Assembly: GCF_022601675.1 (NCBI RefSeq)
Contig: NZ_JAKVIL010000015.1
Location: 1 to 64,000 of the forward strand
Reading direction: 5' to 3'
DNA: 64,000 nt
Origin: Ancylobacter gelatini
GTDB lineage: Bacteria; Pseudomonadota; Alphaproteobacteria; Rhizobiales; Xanthobacteraceae
Part shown: positions 53,629 to 62,261 of the stretch, piece after piece
Numbering within the stretch: the stretch's first letter is position 1
Layout of the letters: every line of letters starts with the position of its first letter
Program-made: the position numbers and the translations under genes
The notes under the pieces: generated by a model
What the model saw: the letters and a program-made list of their open reading frames with translations, nothing else
Databases searched by the model: none
Told to the model about the DNA's origin: nothing

Positions 53629-54654
53629 TCAGGCGGTCAGTCTTGTCGGCTCGCGGATCGGAAAGGCCGGGGACTTCAGGCCGAACCGGATGGCGGCCTT
53701 CCGCGCCTGCCAGGCGGCACGCAGAAAGGGCCACTCCAGAACGGCGTGGAGATAGGCCTGCGATGTCGGCAGGGCGGAAGCACGGCCCAGCCAGTCCAGA
53801 TGCATGGCCCGCGTTTCCTGCGCGCCGGTGGCCAGCCAATAGAGCAGCCAGCGATAATAATAACGCAGGTGACGTTCCCTGCATTCCAGGTATTCGGACT
53901 TCCGGTCGAACACCTTCGGCCCCCATCGATCGATGATCTGCAAGATCGACCAGAAATCGATAAAGTTCTTTTCCTTGTAGGTCGCGGTGATCGAGGCGTC
54001 GTGCATGCGCGAAACCACGAGCGGCTCGTGCACGCAGGCATAGGCGCCGCGCGACAGCGCACGGATCGCCGCATCGAGGTCGACATCCAGCAGCGGCGTT
54101 CCGTAGAACTCGGTGTCGTAGAAGGTTTTCGTCATCGCGCCCGCCGGCTTGCGGTAGAGGCAATGCTGGTAGGGCGGCCCGTGGATTTCCTTGCGCAGCT
54201 TGTGCCGGGCAATGGCGCGGCCATTGAACAGTGACCGGTCCGTCGGCAGGTCCCCGCCGAACAGTACGTCGTTGTTCCAGCCATAACAGCCGATGACGCT
54301 GGCCTGCGGATAGCGCTCGCCCACCGCGACCATTTTCTCGATGCAATTCGGCACCATGAGGTCGTCGGCGGGAAGAAGACGGAAATAGCGCGCCTGCGGC
54401 GGCACCCTTGCCAGCGCCGCGTTCCAGTTTTCAAGCTGCGGCAGCGTCTGCGCATTTCGGTAAACGACGATCGGAACGGGACCGTCGCGGTATTTCGCGA
54501 GGATCTGCGGGGTCTCGTCGCTGCTGGCATTGTCGAGAATGCAATGCACCAGCCGGGGATAGGTCTGCGCCTGCACGCAGGCCATCGTCTCGTCGAGAAA
54601 CCTCCCGCCATTATAGACGGGCGTCGCGATGGCTACGAGCGGTGCGGAGGCCAT
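53629..54654 (-). CDS. Family 2 glycosyltransferase
   Basis: GT-A transferase of 341 aa: IATPVYNGGRFLDETMACVQAQTYPR, DNASSDETPQILAKY and RLLPADDLMVPNCIEKMV with the metal-binding ADD motif. No membrane helices, so it works at the cytoplasmic face. ATG 54654 follows AAGGA by 9 nt and is preferred over the open frame to 54690. It has a 129-bp gap before the SDR gene; the upstream 54655-54898 gap (244 bp) shows no feature I can name. Donor and acceptor unknown. Confidence 0.82.
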   Translation of the reverse strand: MASAPLVAIATPVYNGGRFLDETMACVQAQTYPRLVHCILDNASSDETPQILAKYRDGPVPIVVYRNAQTLPQLENWNAALARVPPQARYFRLLPADDLMVPNCIEKMVAVGERYPQASVIGCYGWNNDVLFGGDLPTDRSLFNGRAIARHKLRKEIHGPPYQHCLYRKPAGAMTKTFYDTEFYGTPLLDVDLDAAIRALSRGAYACVHEPLVVSRMHDASITATYKEKNFIDFWSILQIIDRWGPKVFDRKSEYLECRERHLRYYYRWLLYWLATGAQETRAMHLDWLGRASALPTSQAYLHAVLEWPFLRAAWQARKAAIRFGLKSPAFPIREPTRLTA

Positions 54655-54898
54655 GTGCGGACGTCCTTCATGAACCGGGCGGCGGAACAAGCGCGCCGGG
54701 AATGCGCCGATCGCTCCGCGTGGGCGCCAATCCGGGCTCGCTGAAGACGTCGGCTACAAATTGAGGATAATGGCGGTGTCCGCTGGGGAACGGCGATAAT
54801 ACGGCGTAGCGCCGTCGCTCTTCCGAGGGAGGGGACAGGCCCGATTATCTTCCCGGCCTACCGAATCCGGCTCCCCCAAAATACCTCTGCCGGCGAGG

Positions 54899-55954
54899 TC
54901 AGCGTCGCGTCGCGGGGGCGGCGGTTTCAGCCGGAGGCTTGCCGCCCAGGATCACCTTGGCAAAGCCCAGGGCGGAGCGGCGGTGCACGCTTTGCCCGCG
55001 ATAGGCCAGCAGGGCCATGGCCCGGTCGCCGGGCGCCATCCAGGAGAGCAGGAAGAACAGAGCCAGCCCGGCCTTGTGCTTGAGAGGCAGCGGCTCGCCA
55101 AGCAGCGTGACCAGCAGGCCGGGCAGGCCGGCGGCCCGCGGCCATCGTCCCGAGGCGATGTCGAGGTAAAAGCTGCGCTCGCGAAAGAAGAAGGTCCGGC
55201 GCGGGTCCACCAGCCGCCTGTCGGGGGCGCAGCTCTCGATGATGCGGCGCAGATGGCTCATGCGCCGCAGGAAGCGCGCAATGTCCCGCTCGATCAGCCG
55301 CGCCTCCGGCGGCCGGTGGAGCGCGGAATCGTTGGCGTCGTGGATCCGGTAGCAGCCCAGTTCGTCGGACAGGCTCACAATGTCACCGAAGAACGGCGCC
55401 GCGAACAGGATGATACCGTCGATCGAGGGCTCGTAATCGATGTCCCGCAGGAGGCCGCACAGGTCGCGGCGAAACACGTTGCCGGAGGTCGGCGGGGTCT
55501 TGTAGGCGCCACTGCGAAGGATCTGGCGCGCCGGCCCCTCCCGGTCCCGGAACGTCTCGAACCGCGCCGGCCCGCAGGGCAGCTCGTTGCCGTCCGCGTC
55601 GATCCGGGTGAGCGAGAACTGCAGTTTCGCGACATCGGGGTCGAGCCGGCGGATGATCGTTTCAAGAGCGTGCGGCTTGAGTTCGTCGTCGGCATCGAGG
55701 AACAGCACGAAGGGCGCGCTGGTGCGCTCCAGCCCGTAGCGGCAGGCATGGAGTTGGCCGGCATTCTCGATCCGATACGCGCTGACGCCGGTGCGGCAGA
55801 TGACCTCCCATGCGCCGTCGGTCGACCCGTCGTCGACCACCACGAGTTCGCAAGCGGGATGGGCCTGATCCCGGACGCTGCGAATGGCTCGTTCGACGAA
55901 CCTCGCATAATTGTGGCAGGCGATGATCACCGCCAGCTTCGGGCCCTCGGGCAT
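54899..55954 (-). CDS. Family 2 glycosyltransferase
   Basis: A 351-aa transferase. LAVIIACHNYARFVERAIRSVRDQ, ELVVVDDGSTDG and FVLFLDADDELKPHAL give the nucleotide-binding and DAD metal motifs. The second half (residues 230-340) holds an Arg-rich stretch and a hydrophobic segment (LALFFLLSWMAPG) that may attach it to the membrane. GGGGG lies 7 nt before ATG 55954. It is 56 bp downstream of the next glycosyltransferase gene and probably co-transcribed. Confidence 0.84.
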   Translation of the reverse strand: MPEGPKLAVIIACHNYARFVERAIRSVRDQAHPACELVVVDDGSTDGAWEVICRTGVSAYRIENAGQLHACRYGLERTSAPFVLFLDADDELKPHALETIIRRLDPDVAKLQFSLTRIDADGNELPCGPARFETFRDREGPARQILRSGAYKTPPTSGNVFRRDLCGLLRDIDYEPSIDGIILFAAPFFGDIVSLSDELGCYRIHDANDSALHRPPEARLIERDIARFLRRMSHLRRIIESCAPDRRLVDPRRTFFFRERSFYLDIASGRWPRAAGLPGLLVTLLGEPLPLKHKAGLALFFLLSWMAPGDRAMALLAYRGQSVHRRSALGFAKVILGGKPPAETAAPATRR

Positions 55955-56010
55955 CGGAAAACCCCCGTGGAACGGCGTGTACGGGCAGCGGTCATTCGAC
56001 CCGGCCGGTG

Positions 56011-57174
56011 TCAGGGCGCGCGCCAGCGGTTGGCCGGTCGATGCACGTCCATCGCCATGTCGAACGCCCGGCGGATGCCGTGGTGAAAACGGCTGGTTGA
56101 GAACAGTTCGGCGCGGGCGCGGCAGGCCTCGGGAAGGAAGCCGGCACGGCTCGCCTCGAATGCCTCGACCGCGGCCACCAGCGCGGCCTCGTCCTGATGG
56201 CCGAACAGCAGGCCCGTCGGCTCCTGCCCGCTATCCGGCGGCACGACGATATCGCGCGCGCCACCTCGCCCGAAGGCGATCAGCGGCGTGCCGAGTGCCT
56301 GCGCTTCCGCCAGCGCGATGCCGAAATCCTCGCAGCCGGCGAAGACGAGCGCGCGCGCACGGGCAACGGTGCGCAGATAATCGGCGCGCGGCAGAAAGCC
56401 GGTGAACGCGACATTCGGTCCGGCGAGGGTGCGCAGCGCGCGCGCCTGCTGCCCCTCGCCAACCACCAGCAGCCGCTTCGCCGGCATGGCGTTGAAGGCG
56501 CGGATGACGAGGTCCGTCCGCTTGTAAGGCGCGAGGAAGGAGGCGGTGACGTAGTAGTCGTCTTTCTCCGCGCTGAACGCTTCGGGGGGCACCTCTACCG
56601 GCGGAAACACCACCTCGGCATCGCGCCCGTAAATGCGCCGGATGCGCGCCCGCACATAATGCGAGTTGGCGACCATGACATCCGGCCCATGCGCGGTGCG
56701 CGCGTCCCACATCCGCATGTGGTGCAGGACGAGGCGAAAGAGCAGCCGGCCGAGGCTGCCGGCGCGCATCTGGTCGATGTAGGAGAACTGCTCGTCCCAC
56801 GCATAGCGCATCGGGCTGTGCACGTAGCACAGATGCGGCTGGTCCGGTCGGGTGATGACGCCGCGGGCGAAGGCGGCGGACGAACTGATCACGGCGTCGA
56901 ACCGGCTGACGTCGAACTGCTCGATGAGAAGGGGGCAGATGGGAAAAAGGCCGCGGTAGATCCGGCGAATGCCCGGCCAGTCATTGGCGATCGAGGTGTG
57001 GAACGTTGCCCCGTCGAAATGGGCGTCCAGCACATCCTGTTCGAGAAACTGAAACAGCGTGAAGATGGTCCGGGCACCGGAAAACTTCATCAGCTCCGCC
57101 AGCACCCGCTCGCCGCCCCGGAAGGAAGGGCACCAGTCATGGACCAGCGCGACCGAGCCGCTGACACCGCCCAT
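56011..57174 (-). CDS. Group 1 (GT4-type) glycosyltransferase
   Basis: A 387-aa GT-B transferase: VALVHDWCPSFRGGERVLAEL at the start, CYVHSPMRYAWDEQFSYI in the middle and YVTASFLAPYKRTDLVIRAFN plus FAGCEDFGIALAEAQALGTPLIAFGRGGARDIV in the donor domain (E-x7-E type). I prefer ATG 57174 (AAAAGG 8 nt upstream, family-typical start); ATG 57237 would add 21 polar residues. It is divergent from the glycosyltransferase-exoF pair, with a shared promoter region up to 57487. Confidence 0.87.
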   Translation of the reverse strand: MGGVSGSVALVHDWCPSFRGGERVLAELMKFSGARTIFTLFQFLEQDVLDAHFDGATFHTSIANDWPGIRRIYRGLFPICPLLIEQFDVSRFDAVISSSAAFARGVITRPDQPHLCYVHSPMRYAWDEQFSYIDQMRAGSLGRLLFRLVLHHMRMWDARTAHGPDVMVANSHYVRARIRRIYGRDAEVVFPPVEVPPEAFSAEKDDYYVTASFLAPYKRTDLVIRAFNAMPAKRLLVVGEGQQARALRTLAGPNVAFTGFLPRADYLRTVARARALVFAGCEDFGIALAEAQALGTPLIAFGRGGARDIVVPPDSGQEPTGLLFGHQDEAALVAAVEAFEASRAGFLPEACRARAELFSTSRFHHGIRRAFDMAMDVHRPANRWRAP

Positions 57175-57237
57175 CTGCGCGACCTTTTCGGAAGCGCGCT
57201 CCACGGTCCGGCTGGTCTCATCGGCGAATGTGTACAT

Positions 57238-57487
57238 GGCAGGGTCCCGCCGGGCCTTGCGCAGCCCTATGGGCGTAGTGTCCGCCGGTTCGATCTTCCC
57301 GCCAATCGACCCATTCGACTTGGGGGCGGTTCTCCTATGTTGCGATTTCGGCCAGAAAGACTACCTCATTTTATGTATTCATGGATACGGACGCGCCTTA
57401 TTTCGCCTGAAATCGGTAATCGGTCGGCCAGCGTTCATGAATATACTCCCTGTCGGCTTCCGCATGTGAGACGGTTACGGGGACAGC
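57238..57487. promoter_or_regulatory. Divergent promoter region upstream of the GT2-exoF pair
   Basis: The part from about 57330 to 57450 is AT-rich and holds ATTTC-GCCT-GAAAT and a TATACT element at 57442-57447 that could serve as a -10 for the plus-strand genes. No good -35 sits 16-18 bp before it. Confidence 0.3.
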
Positions 57488-58360
57488 ATGCATATTACGC
57501 TCATTATCCCGACGAGCGGCCGCCCGGCGGTTGTCGCGCGACTGCTGTCGCATCTGGAGCACCAGACCCGGCTGCCCGACCACGTCATCGTGTCCGCCAC
57601 GACGGCGGACGATATCGGGACTGTCCGCGCATATGATTTCACGCTGTCCTGCGTGTACGGCGCTCCTGGCCTGTGCGCCCAGCGCAATCGCGGGCTGTCG
57701 CTGTGTGAAGCCCGTACGGATATCGTCGCCTTCCTCGACGACGATTTCGTGCCGGCGGATACCTATCTGGCGGCGCTGGAACGGGCCTTCGCCCAGCATT
57801 CCGATTACGCGGTGGTCACCGGCAACGTGCTGGCCGATGGCGCCTGCGGGCCCGGCCTGAGCTTCGACGAAGCGCTCGCCAGGCTGGCGTCCCACCGTCG
57901 GCTGTTCCCGTCGGTTCCGCGGGTCGAGGATCGCGCGGGCGCCTATGGCTGCAATATGTCGGTCCGCGCCAGCCTGATCAGGGGGCTGCGCTTCGATGAG
58001 CGCCTGCCGCTTTACGGATGGCAAGAGGACACCGATTTCACCAGCCAGCTTCGCTCGCGCGGACGCATCGTCTGCGTCGAGGATCTTCTGGGCGTCCATC
58101 TCGGGGTCAAGGGCGGCCGCGTGAGCGGCGTGCGGCTGGGTTACTCGCAGGTCGTCAACCCGGTCTATCTCATGGGCAAGGGGACGATGACGCCCGGCTA
58201 CGGTTTGCGGCTGATCTGCCGGAACCTTGCGGCAAACACCACCAAAAGCCTGAAGCCGGAGCCGTATATCGACCGCCGGGGCCGCCTGATGGGCAATCTG
58301 ATCGGGTGCGTCCACGTGCTCACACGGCGCGCCGATCCCGAATATATCCTGAAACTGTGA
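57488..58360 (+). CDS. Family 2 glycosyltransferase
   Basis: A 290-aa transferase: MHITLIIPTSGRPAVVARLLSHL, then GLCAQRNRGLSLCEARTDIVAFLDDDFVPADTYL with the DDD metal motif, and YGWQEDTDFTSQLRSRG carrying the catalytic-base ED motif. GGGGA precedes the ATG. It is followed 10 bp later by exoF and is probably co-transcribed. Donor unknown. Confidence 0.86.
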   Translation: MHITLIIPTSGRPAVVARLLSHLEHQTRLPDHVIVSATTADDIGTVRAYDFTLSCVYGAPGLCAQRNRGLSLCEARTDIVAFLDDDFVPADTYLAALERAFAQHSDYAVVTGNVLADGACGPGLSFDEALARLASHRRLFPSVPRVEDRAGAYGCNMSVRASLIRGLRFDERLPLYGWQEDTDFTSQLRSRGRIVCVEDLLGVHLGVKGGRVSGVRLGYSQVVNPVYLMGKGTMTPGYGLRLICRNLAANTTKSLKPEPYIDRRGRLMGNLIGCVHVLTRRADPEYILKL

Positions 58361-58370
58361 GGATGCGCCC

Positions 58371-59678
58371 ATGCGGATCTCCTGGAGACACACGCTTCTC
58401 CTGATCGCCGCGATAACGCTGGCGGTGCCGGCCATTGCACCGGCGGCCCGCGCGGCGGAGCCCTATCTGCTGGGGCCGCAGGATCGGCTGCGGATCCGCG
58501 TGTTCGAATGGCGCAGTTCGCAGGACAAGATCGTGCAGTGGGAGGGGCTCAACGACGAGTTCACGGTGTCCGACAGCGGCAGCGTCAGCCTGCCTCTGGT
58601 CGGCGAGGTGGTCGCGCTCGGCCGTACGCCGCCCCAGATTGCCACCGAGATCGCGGAGCGATTGCAGCGGCGCATGGACCTGATCGCCCCTCCGGACACC
58701 AGCGTCGAGGTTTCCCAGTATCGCCCGATCTATGTCGTCGGCGATGTCATGAAGCCCGGCGCGTTCCCGTTCCGGCCGGGCATGATCGTCATTCAGGCCA
58801 TTTCGCTCGCGGAAGGCATTTTCCGTACGCCGAACCAGGTGCGTGAGATGGTCACCGCCCAGGGCGAAATGAGCGAGATCGCGCTGAGGATCGATGCCCT
58901 GATCGCACGGCAGGCCCGGCTGGAAACCGAGGCGGCGGGCGATGAGACGATCCGCTTCCCCCCGGCGCTGCTGCAACGCCGGTCGGTGCCGGCCATCGCC
59001 GCACTCATCCGTCAGGAGACGCTGATCTTCCAGATGCGGGCGGAAGCCTATCGCACGCAGACCGAGGCGCTGCGCGATCTTCAGTCCTATCTCACTAAGG
59101 AGGTCGCCTCTCTCGATGCGCAGATGGAGGCGGAGGTGACCCAGGCTGATCTCCTCAACAAGGAACTGGAGGGGATCGCCTCCCTCGTCGCCAAGGGGCT
59201 GGCCGTCGCTCCGCGCCAATACGCTTTGGAGAGATCCAAGGCGGAAATTCAGGGCGACCGGCTGCGGCTCGAGGGCAGCATGCTGCGCGTGCGCCAGGAG
59301 ATGAGCAAGGCCGACCTCAGCCTGCTGGAGCTCCGGAACAAGCGCCAGGGCGATATCGCCCTCGAAATCCGCGCCACTGCGCAGGAACTCCGCCAGTTGG
59401 AGAACCGCAGCCGAATTGCGGAAGGCCTGCTCCGGCAGATCGACCCGCTGTCCATCGGTGGCAACCGGAGCCGGCCAAAACCGATCTTCATGATGCTGCG
59501 CGCCGGGCAGAATGGCGGCGAGGCCTTCGTGATCAAGGACACCGATCCGGTCCTTCCCGGCGACACGATCATCGCGTCGCTGCCGGCGCTCGACACGGGC
59601 CAGCCGCAGGATGTCCCACCCGAGGCCGCACGTCCCGACATCCGGCCCAATCCGGCGTCGGTCACGGTGGCGAACTGA
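58371..59678 (+). CDS. exoF: Exopolysaccharide export protein ExoF
   Basis: Periplasmic polysaccharide export protein of 435 aa. The signal peptide ends near residue 28 (AARAAEPYLLG). The Poly_export domain (LGPQDRLRIRVFEWRSSQDK, then SLPLVGEVVALGRTPPQIATEIAERLQ) and the SLBB-like part (PIYVVGDVMKPGAFPFRPGMIV) precede a long coiled coil (about 190-370), the layout of rhizobial ExoF and unlike the short Wza lipoproteins. There is no lipobox Cys. It should link the Wzz-like protein to the outer membrane exit. Confidence 0.9.
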   Translation: MRISWRHTLLLIAAITLAVPAIAPAARAAEPYLLGPQDRLRIRVFEWRSSQDKIVQWEGLNDEFTVSDSGSVSLPLVGEVVALGRTPPQIATEIAERLQRRMDLIAPPDTSVEVSQYRPIYVVGDVMKPGAFPFRPGMIVIQAISLAEGIFRTPNQVREMVTAQGEMSEIALRIDALIARQARLETEAAGDETIRFPPALLQRRSVPAIAALIRQETLIFQMRAEAYRTQTEALRDLQSYLTKEVASLDAQMEAEVTQADLLNKELEGIASLVAKGLAVAPRQYALERSKAEIQGDRLRLEGSMLRVRQEMSKADLSLLELRNKRQGDIALEIRATAQELRQLENRSRIAEGLLRQIDPLSIGGNRSRPKPIFMMLRAGQNGGEAFVIKDTDPVLPGDTIIASLPALDTGQPQDVPPEAARPDIRPNPASVTVAN

Positions 59679-59705
59679 TCGGCGCTGGTCGACGCCAGAT
59701 CTTTT
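59677..59705 (+). terminator. Intrinsic terminator of exoF
   Basis: GATCGGCG (59677-59684) pairs with CGCC-A-GATC (59693-59701, one bulged A) around an 8-nt loop and is followed directly by TTTT. It starts inside the exoF stop codon. Confidence 0.55.
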
Positions 59706-59994
59706 CGTTCTGCCCGACTGGTGTTGTCCTTAATTGAAGACGTAGTTCGTTAGAAAAAGTTCGATTAAATGATGTATAGGAAAAATATTCATCCATAAGC
59801 ATGTACCAAGCTGATAGAAATTATCTATTCAGTTCACGATAATTTGCCGGCACATAATCGAATGATCCATGTCGTTTATGGGGGGGTATCAGCTGGATAC
59901 ATATCCCCCGTGCCGGGACGCCCGCCGAGTCCGCCCGAGGATATCCGGCGCCCGTGACGCTTTCCATGTCTCTCGTCTGGTGGAGCAAGGTCCC
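59706..59994 (+). other. AT-rich intergenic region upstream of galE
   Basis: About 290 bp without a gene. The first 160 bp are strongly AT-rich with many T-A steps (around 59730-59860), unlike the flanking genes, and are the likely promoter/silencer region of galE. A hydrophilic open frame from 59869 exists but lacks a ribosome site. No confident -35/-10 call. Confidence 0.4.
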
Positions 59995-60984
59995 ATGGCA
60001 GTGCTGGTAACGGGCGGGGCGGGATATATCGGCAGTCACATGGTTCTGGCGCTTCTCGATGCCGACTTCGAGGTCGTGGTGCTGGACGATCTGTCCACTG
60101 GCTTCGACTGGCTCGTGCACCCGGAGGCCGCGCTGGTGCGTGGCGATGTCGCCGATGCGGCGCTCGTGCGCGGCATCGTCGAGAGGTACGATATCGAGGC
60201 CGTGGTGCATTTTGCGGCGCGGATCGTCGTGCCGGAGTCGGTGATCGATCCGCTGGGCTATTATCACGCCAACACCGCGAAATCGCGGGCGTTCCTGGAG
60301 GCGCTGATCGCCGCCGGCGTTCGGCAGATCATCTTTTCCTCGACCGCAGCCGTCTACGGCATGGTCGGCTGCGATCCGGTCCACGAGGACGCGGCGCTGG
60401 CGCCGATCTCCCCTTATGGGCGCTCGAAGCTGATGACCGAGTGGATGCTGCTCGACGCGGCGATGGCTCACCCGCTGAAATATGTCGCGCTGCGCTACTT
60501 CAACGTCGCCGGTGCCGATCCGGCCGGTCGGGCCGGCCAGTCGACGCGCGCCGCTACCCATCTCATCAAGGTCGCGGCCGAGGCCGCGCTCGGCAAGCGC
60601 GCGGGTCTCGACATCTTCGGCACCGATTATCCGACACCGGATGGCACCTGCCTGCGCGACTACATTCACGTCACCGATCTCGTCGCCGCGCATCTGGACG
60701 CACTGCGCTATTTGCGGACGGGCGGGGCGAGCCGCGTGCTGAATTGTGGCTATGGCTGGGGCTATTCGGTTCGCGAAGTGGTGGACACGGTGAAGCGGGT
60801 GTCGGGGATCGACTTCCCGGTCCGCATCTGTCCGCGCCGCGTCGGCGATCCGCCTGCCATCGTCGCCGGTGCGCAATGCATCAGGAGCGATCTCGGCTGG
60901 TCGCCCAAGCTCGCCGATCTCGACGTCATCGTCGCGCACGCCCTCTCCTGGGAACGCCAGCTTGGCGAGCGCAACCGGATGTGA
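59995..60984 (+). CDS. galE: UDP-glucose 4-epimerase
   Basis: Interconverts UDP-glucose and UDP-galactose (ExoB function), supplying UDP-galactose for exopolysaccharide and possibly for the ExoY-like initiating enzyme. The 329-aa protein has VTGGAGYIGSHMVLALLD, FAARIVVPESVIDPLGYYHANT, FSSTAAVYG, YGRSK and LRYFNVAGADP, and later PDGTCLRDYIHVTDL, all GalE signatures. ATG 59995 lies a few bases after GGAGCAAGG and starts the Rossmann strand directly. Confidence 0.92.
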   Translation: MAVLVTGGAGYIGSHMVLALLDADFEVVVLDDLSTGFDWLVHPEAALVRGDVADAALVRGIVERYDIEAVVHFAARIVVPESVIDPLGYYHANTAKSRAFLEALIAAGVRQIIFSSTAAVYGMVGCDPVHEDAALAPISPYGRSKLMTEWMLLDAAMAHPLKYVALRYFNVAGADPAGRAGQSTRAATHLIKVAAEAALGKRAGLDIFGTDYPTPDGTCLRDYIHVTDLVAAHLDALRYLRTGGASRVLNCGYGWGYSVREVVDTVKRVSGIDFPVRICPRRVGDPPAIVAGAQCIRSDLGWSPKLADLDVIVAHALSWERQLGERNRM

Positions 60985-61012
60985 TCCTCTTTCCGGCCGG
61001 CCAGCGTCGTCC

Positions 61013-62191
61013 TTACCGGCAAGCGGGCCGGCCCGCGCCCTGTTCCGACCGGGCGGCCGACCGCAGCGCATCGGCGTGCAGGTGTACGACATTCTCCAAG
61101 CTGAACCGGTCGACATAGTCCTGCCGGTACCGTGAGAACGCCCGCTCATGGTGCAGATTGTCGTGATACGCGCTCATGGCATCCACGAGCGCGTCCTCAT
61201 CGCGCGGCGGCACCAGCCTCCCCAGCCGCGTGTCGACCAGGATGTCGCGCGGGCCGAAGTCGCAATCCACCGCGATGACCGGAAGCCCGAACCGCAGCGC
61301 CTCGCAGATGACCAGGGACCACCCCTCCCAGCGGGAGGTCGAGACATAGATGTCGCTGGCGGCGAGCGCCGCGTGCGGATCGGTCGGGTGATATTCGATG
61401 TCGACCACGGCATTCAGCTTCAGGCGCTCGATCTGCGCGCGCAACGCCGGCTCGTCCCCGCCGTGGCCCACCAGCTTGAGGCGCACATTCGGCTGGCGTC
61501 GGTACAGCTTCGCGAAGGCGCCGATGAGGATGTCCTGGCCCTTCTGGTGATCGAACCGGCCGACATTGACAAAGGTGGTCGGGCGCGCCGGCTCCTCGCC
61601 CCGACGTTGCAGCGCGCCGAACGAGCGCACCGGGTTCGGAAGCCACCGCATCTCGGCCTTCAGCTCGTACCGATCCTTGAAGGCGTCGATCTGGGCCGGG
61701 GATGTGCCGAAAATGTAGGGAATGCGCCGGAGTACGCAGGCCTCGGCGATGAAGAACATGATCCTCGCCTTCAGGCGGGTCCGCTCATGCGCCGGGTTGC
61801 CGTGCAGATGCAGCGCGAAGCGGCAGTTCAGGCCGATGCAGGCCAGCCAGCAGAACGCCATGGGCTCGATCTGCGGGACGACCACCAGATCGTAGTTGCC
61901 GCGCTGGATCAGGCGTCGATAGGTGAAAATCCGTGAGAGCGGGGTCGGCGCCTCGCGAAGGATTCGATTGTATTTCCGCGCATCGGCCGGAAAATTCTGG
62001 TGTGAGGATGTGTACAGCACGTCGACATCGAATTCCGTGCCGTATTGATTGACCAGTTCGGTGCAGACGCTGTCGATGACCCGTTCGATCCCGGCGAAAA
62101 GCCGCGTTCCGGGCTGGATGTAGAGGATCTTCAGTTTTGCCCCCGGCGCGGCCGGGCGCAGAGCGGTCCGCATGGGTTCTGCCGTGGTCAT
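61013..62191 (-). CDS. Group 1 (GT4-type) glycosyltransferase
   Basis: A 392-aa GT-B transferase: KILYIQPGTRLFAGIERVIDSVCTEL, HLHGNPAHERTRLKARI, then TFVNVGRFDHQKGQDILIGAF and YVSTSRWEGWSLVICEALRFGLPVIAVDCDFGPRDIL with the E-x7-E motif. ATG 62191 follows GAGAGGAAA by about 8 nt and is preferred over the open frame to 62356, which overlaps the flippase. It lies 70 bp downstream of the flippase gene and converges with galE. Confidence 0.88.
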   Translation of the reverse strand: MTTAEPMRTALRPAAPGAKLKILYIQPGTRLFAGIERVIDSVCTELVNQYGTEFDVDVLYTSSHQNFPADARKYNRILREAPTPLSRIFTYRRLIQRGNYDLVVVPQIEPMAFCWLACIGLNCRFALHLHGNPAHERTRLKARIMFFIAEACVLRRIPYIFGTSPAQIDAFKDRYELKAEMRWLPNPVRSFGALQRRGEEPARPTTFVNVGRFDHQKGQDILIGAFAKLYRRQPNVRLKLVGHGGDEPALRAQIERLKLNAVVDIEYHPTDPHAALAASDIYVSTSRWEGWSLVICEALRFGLPVIAVDCDFGPRDILVDTRLGRLVPPRDEDALVDAMSAYHDNLHHERAFSRYRQDYVDRFSLENVVHLHADALRSAARSEQGAGRPACR

Positions 62192-62261
62192 CAGGCTTTC
62201 CTCTCTGGCGGACCTTGGAGCGGCAGTTCCTGCGTTGCGGTCGATGGTTGTCGGTCTCCCG

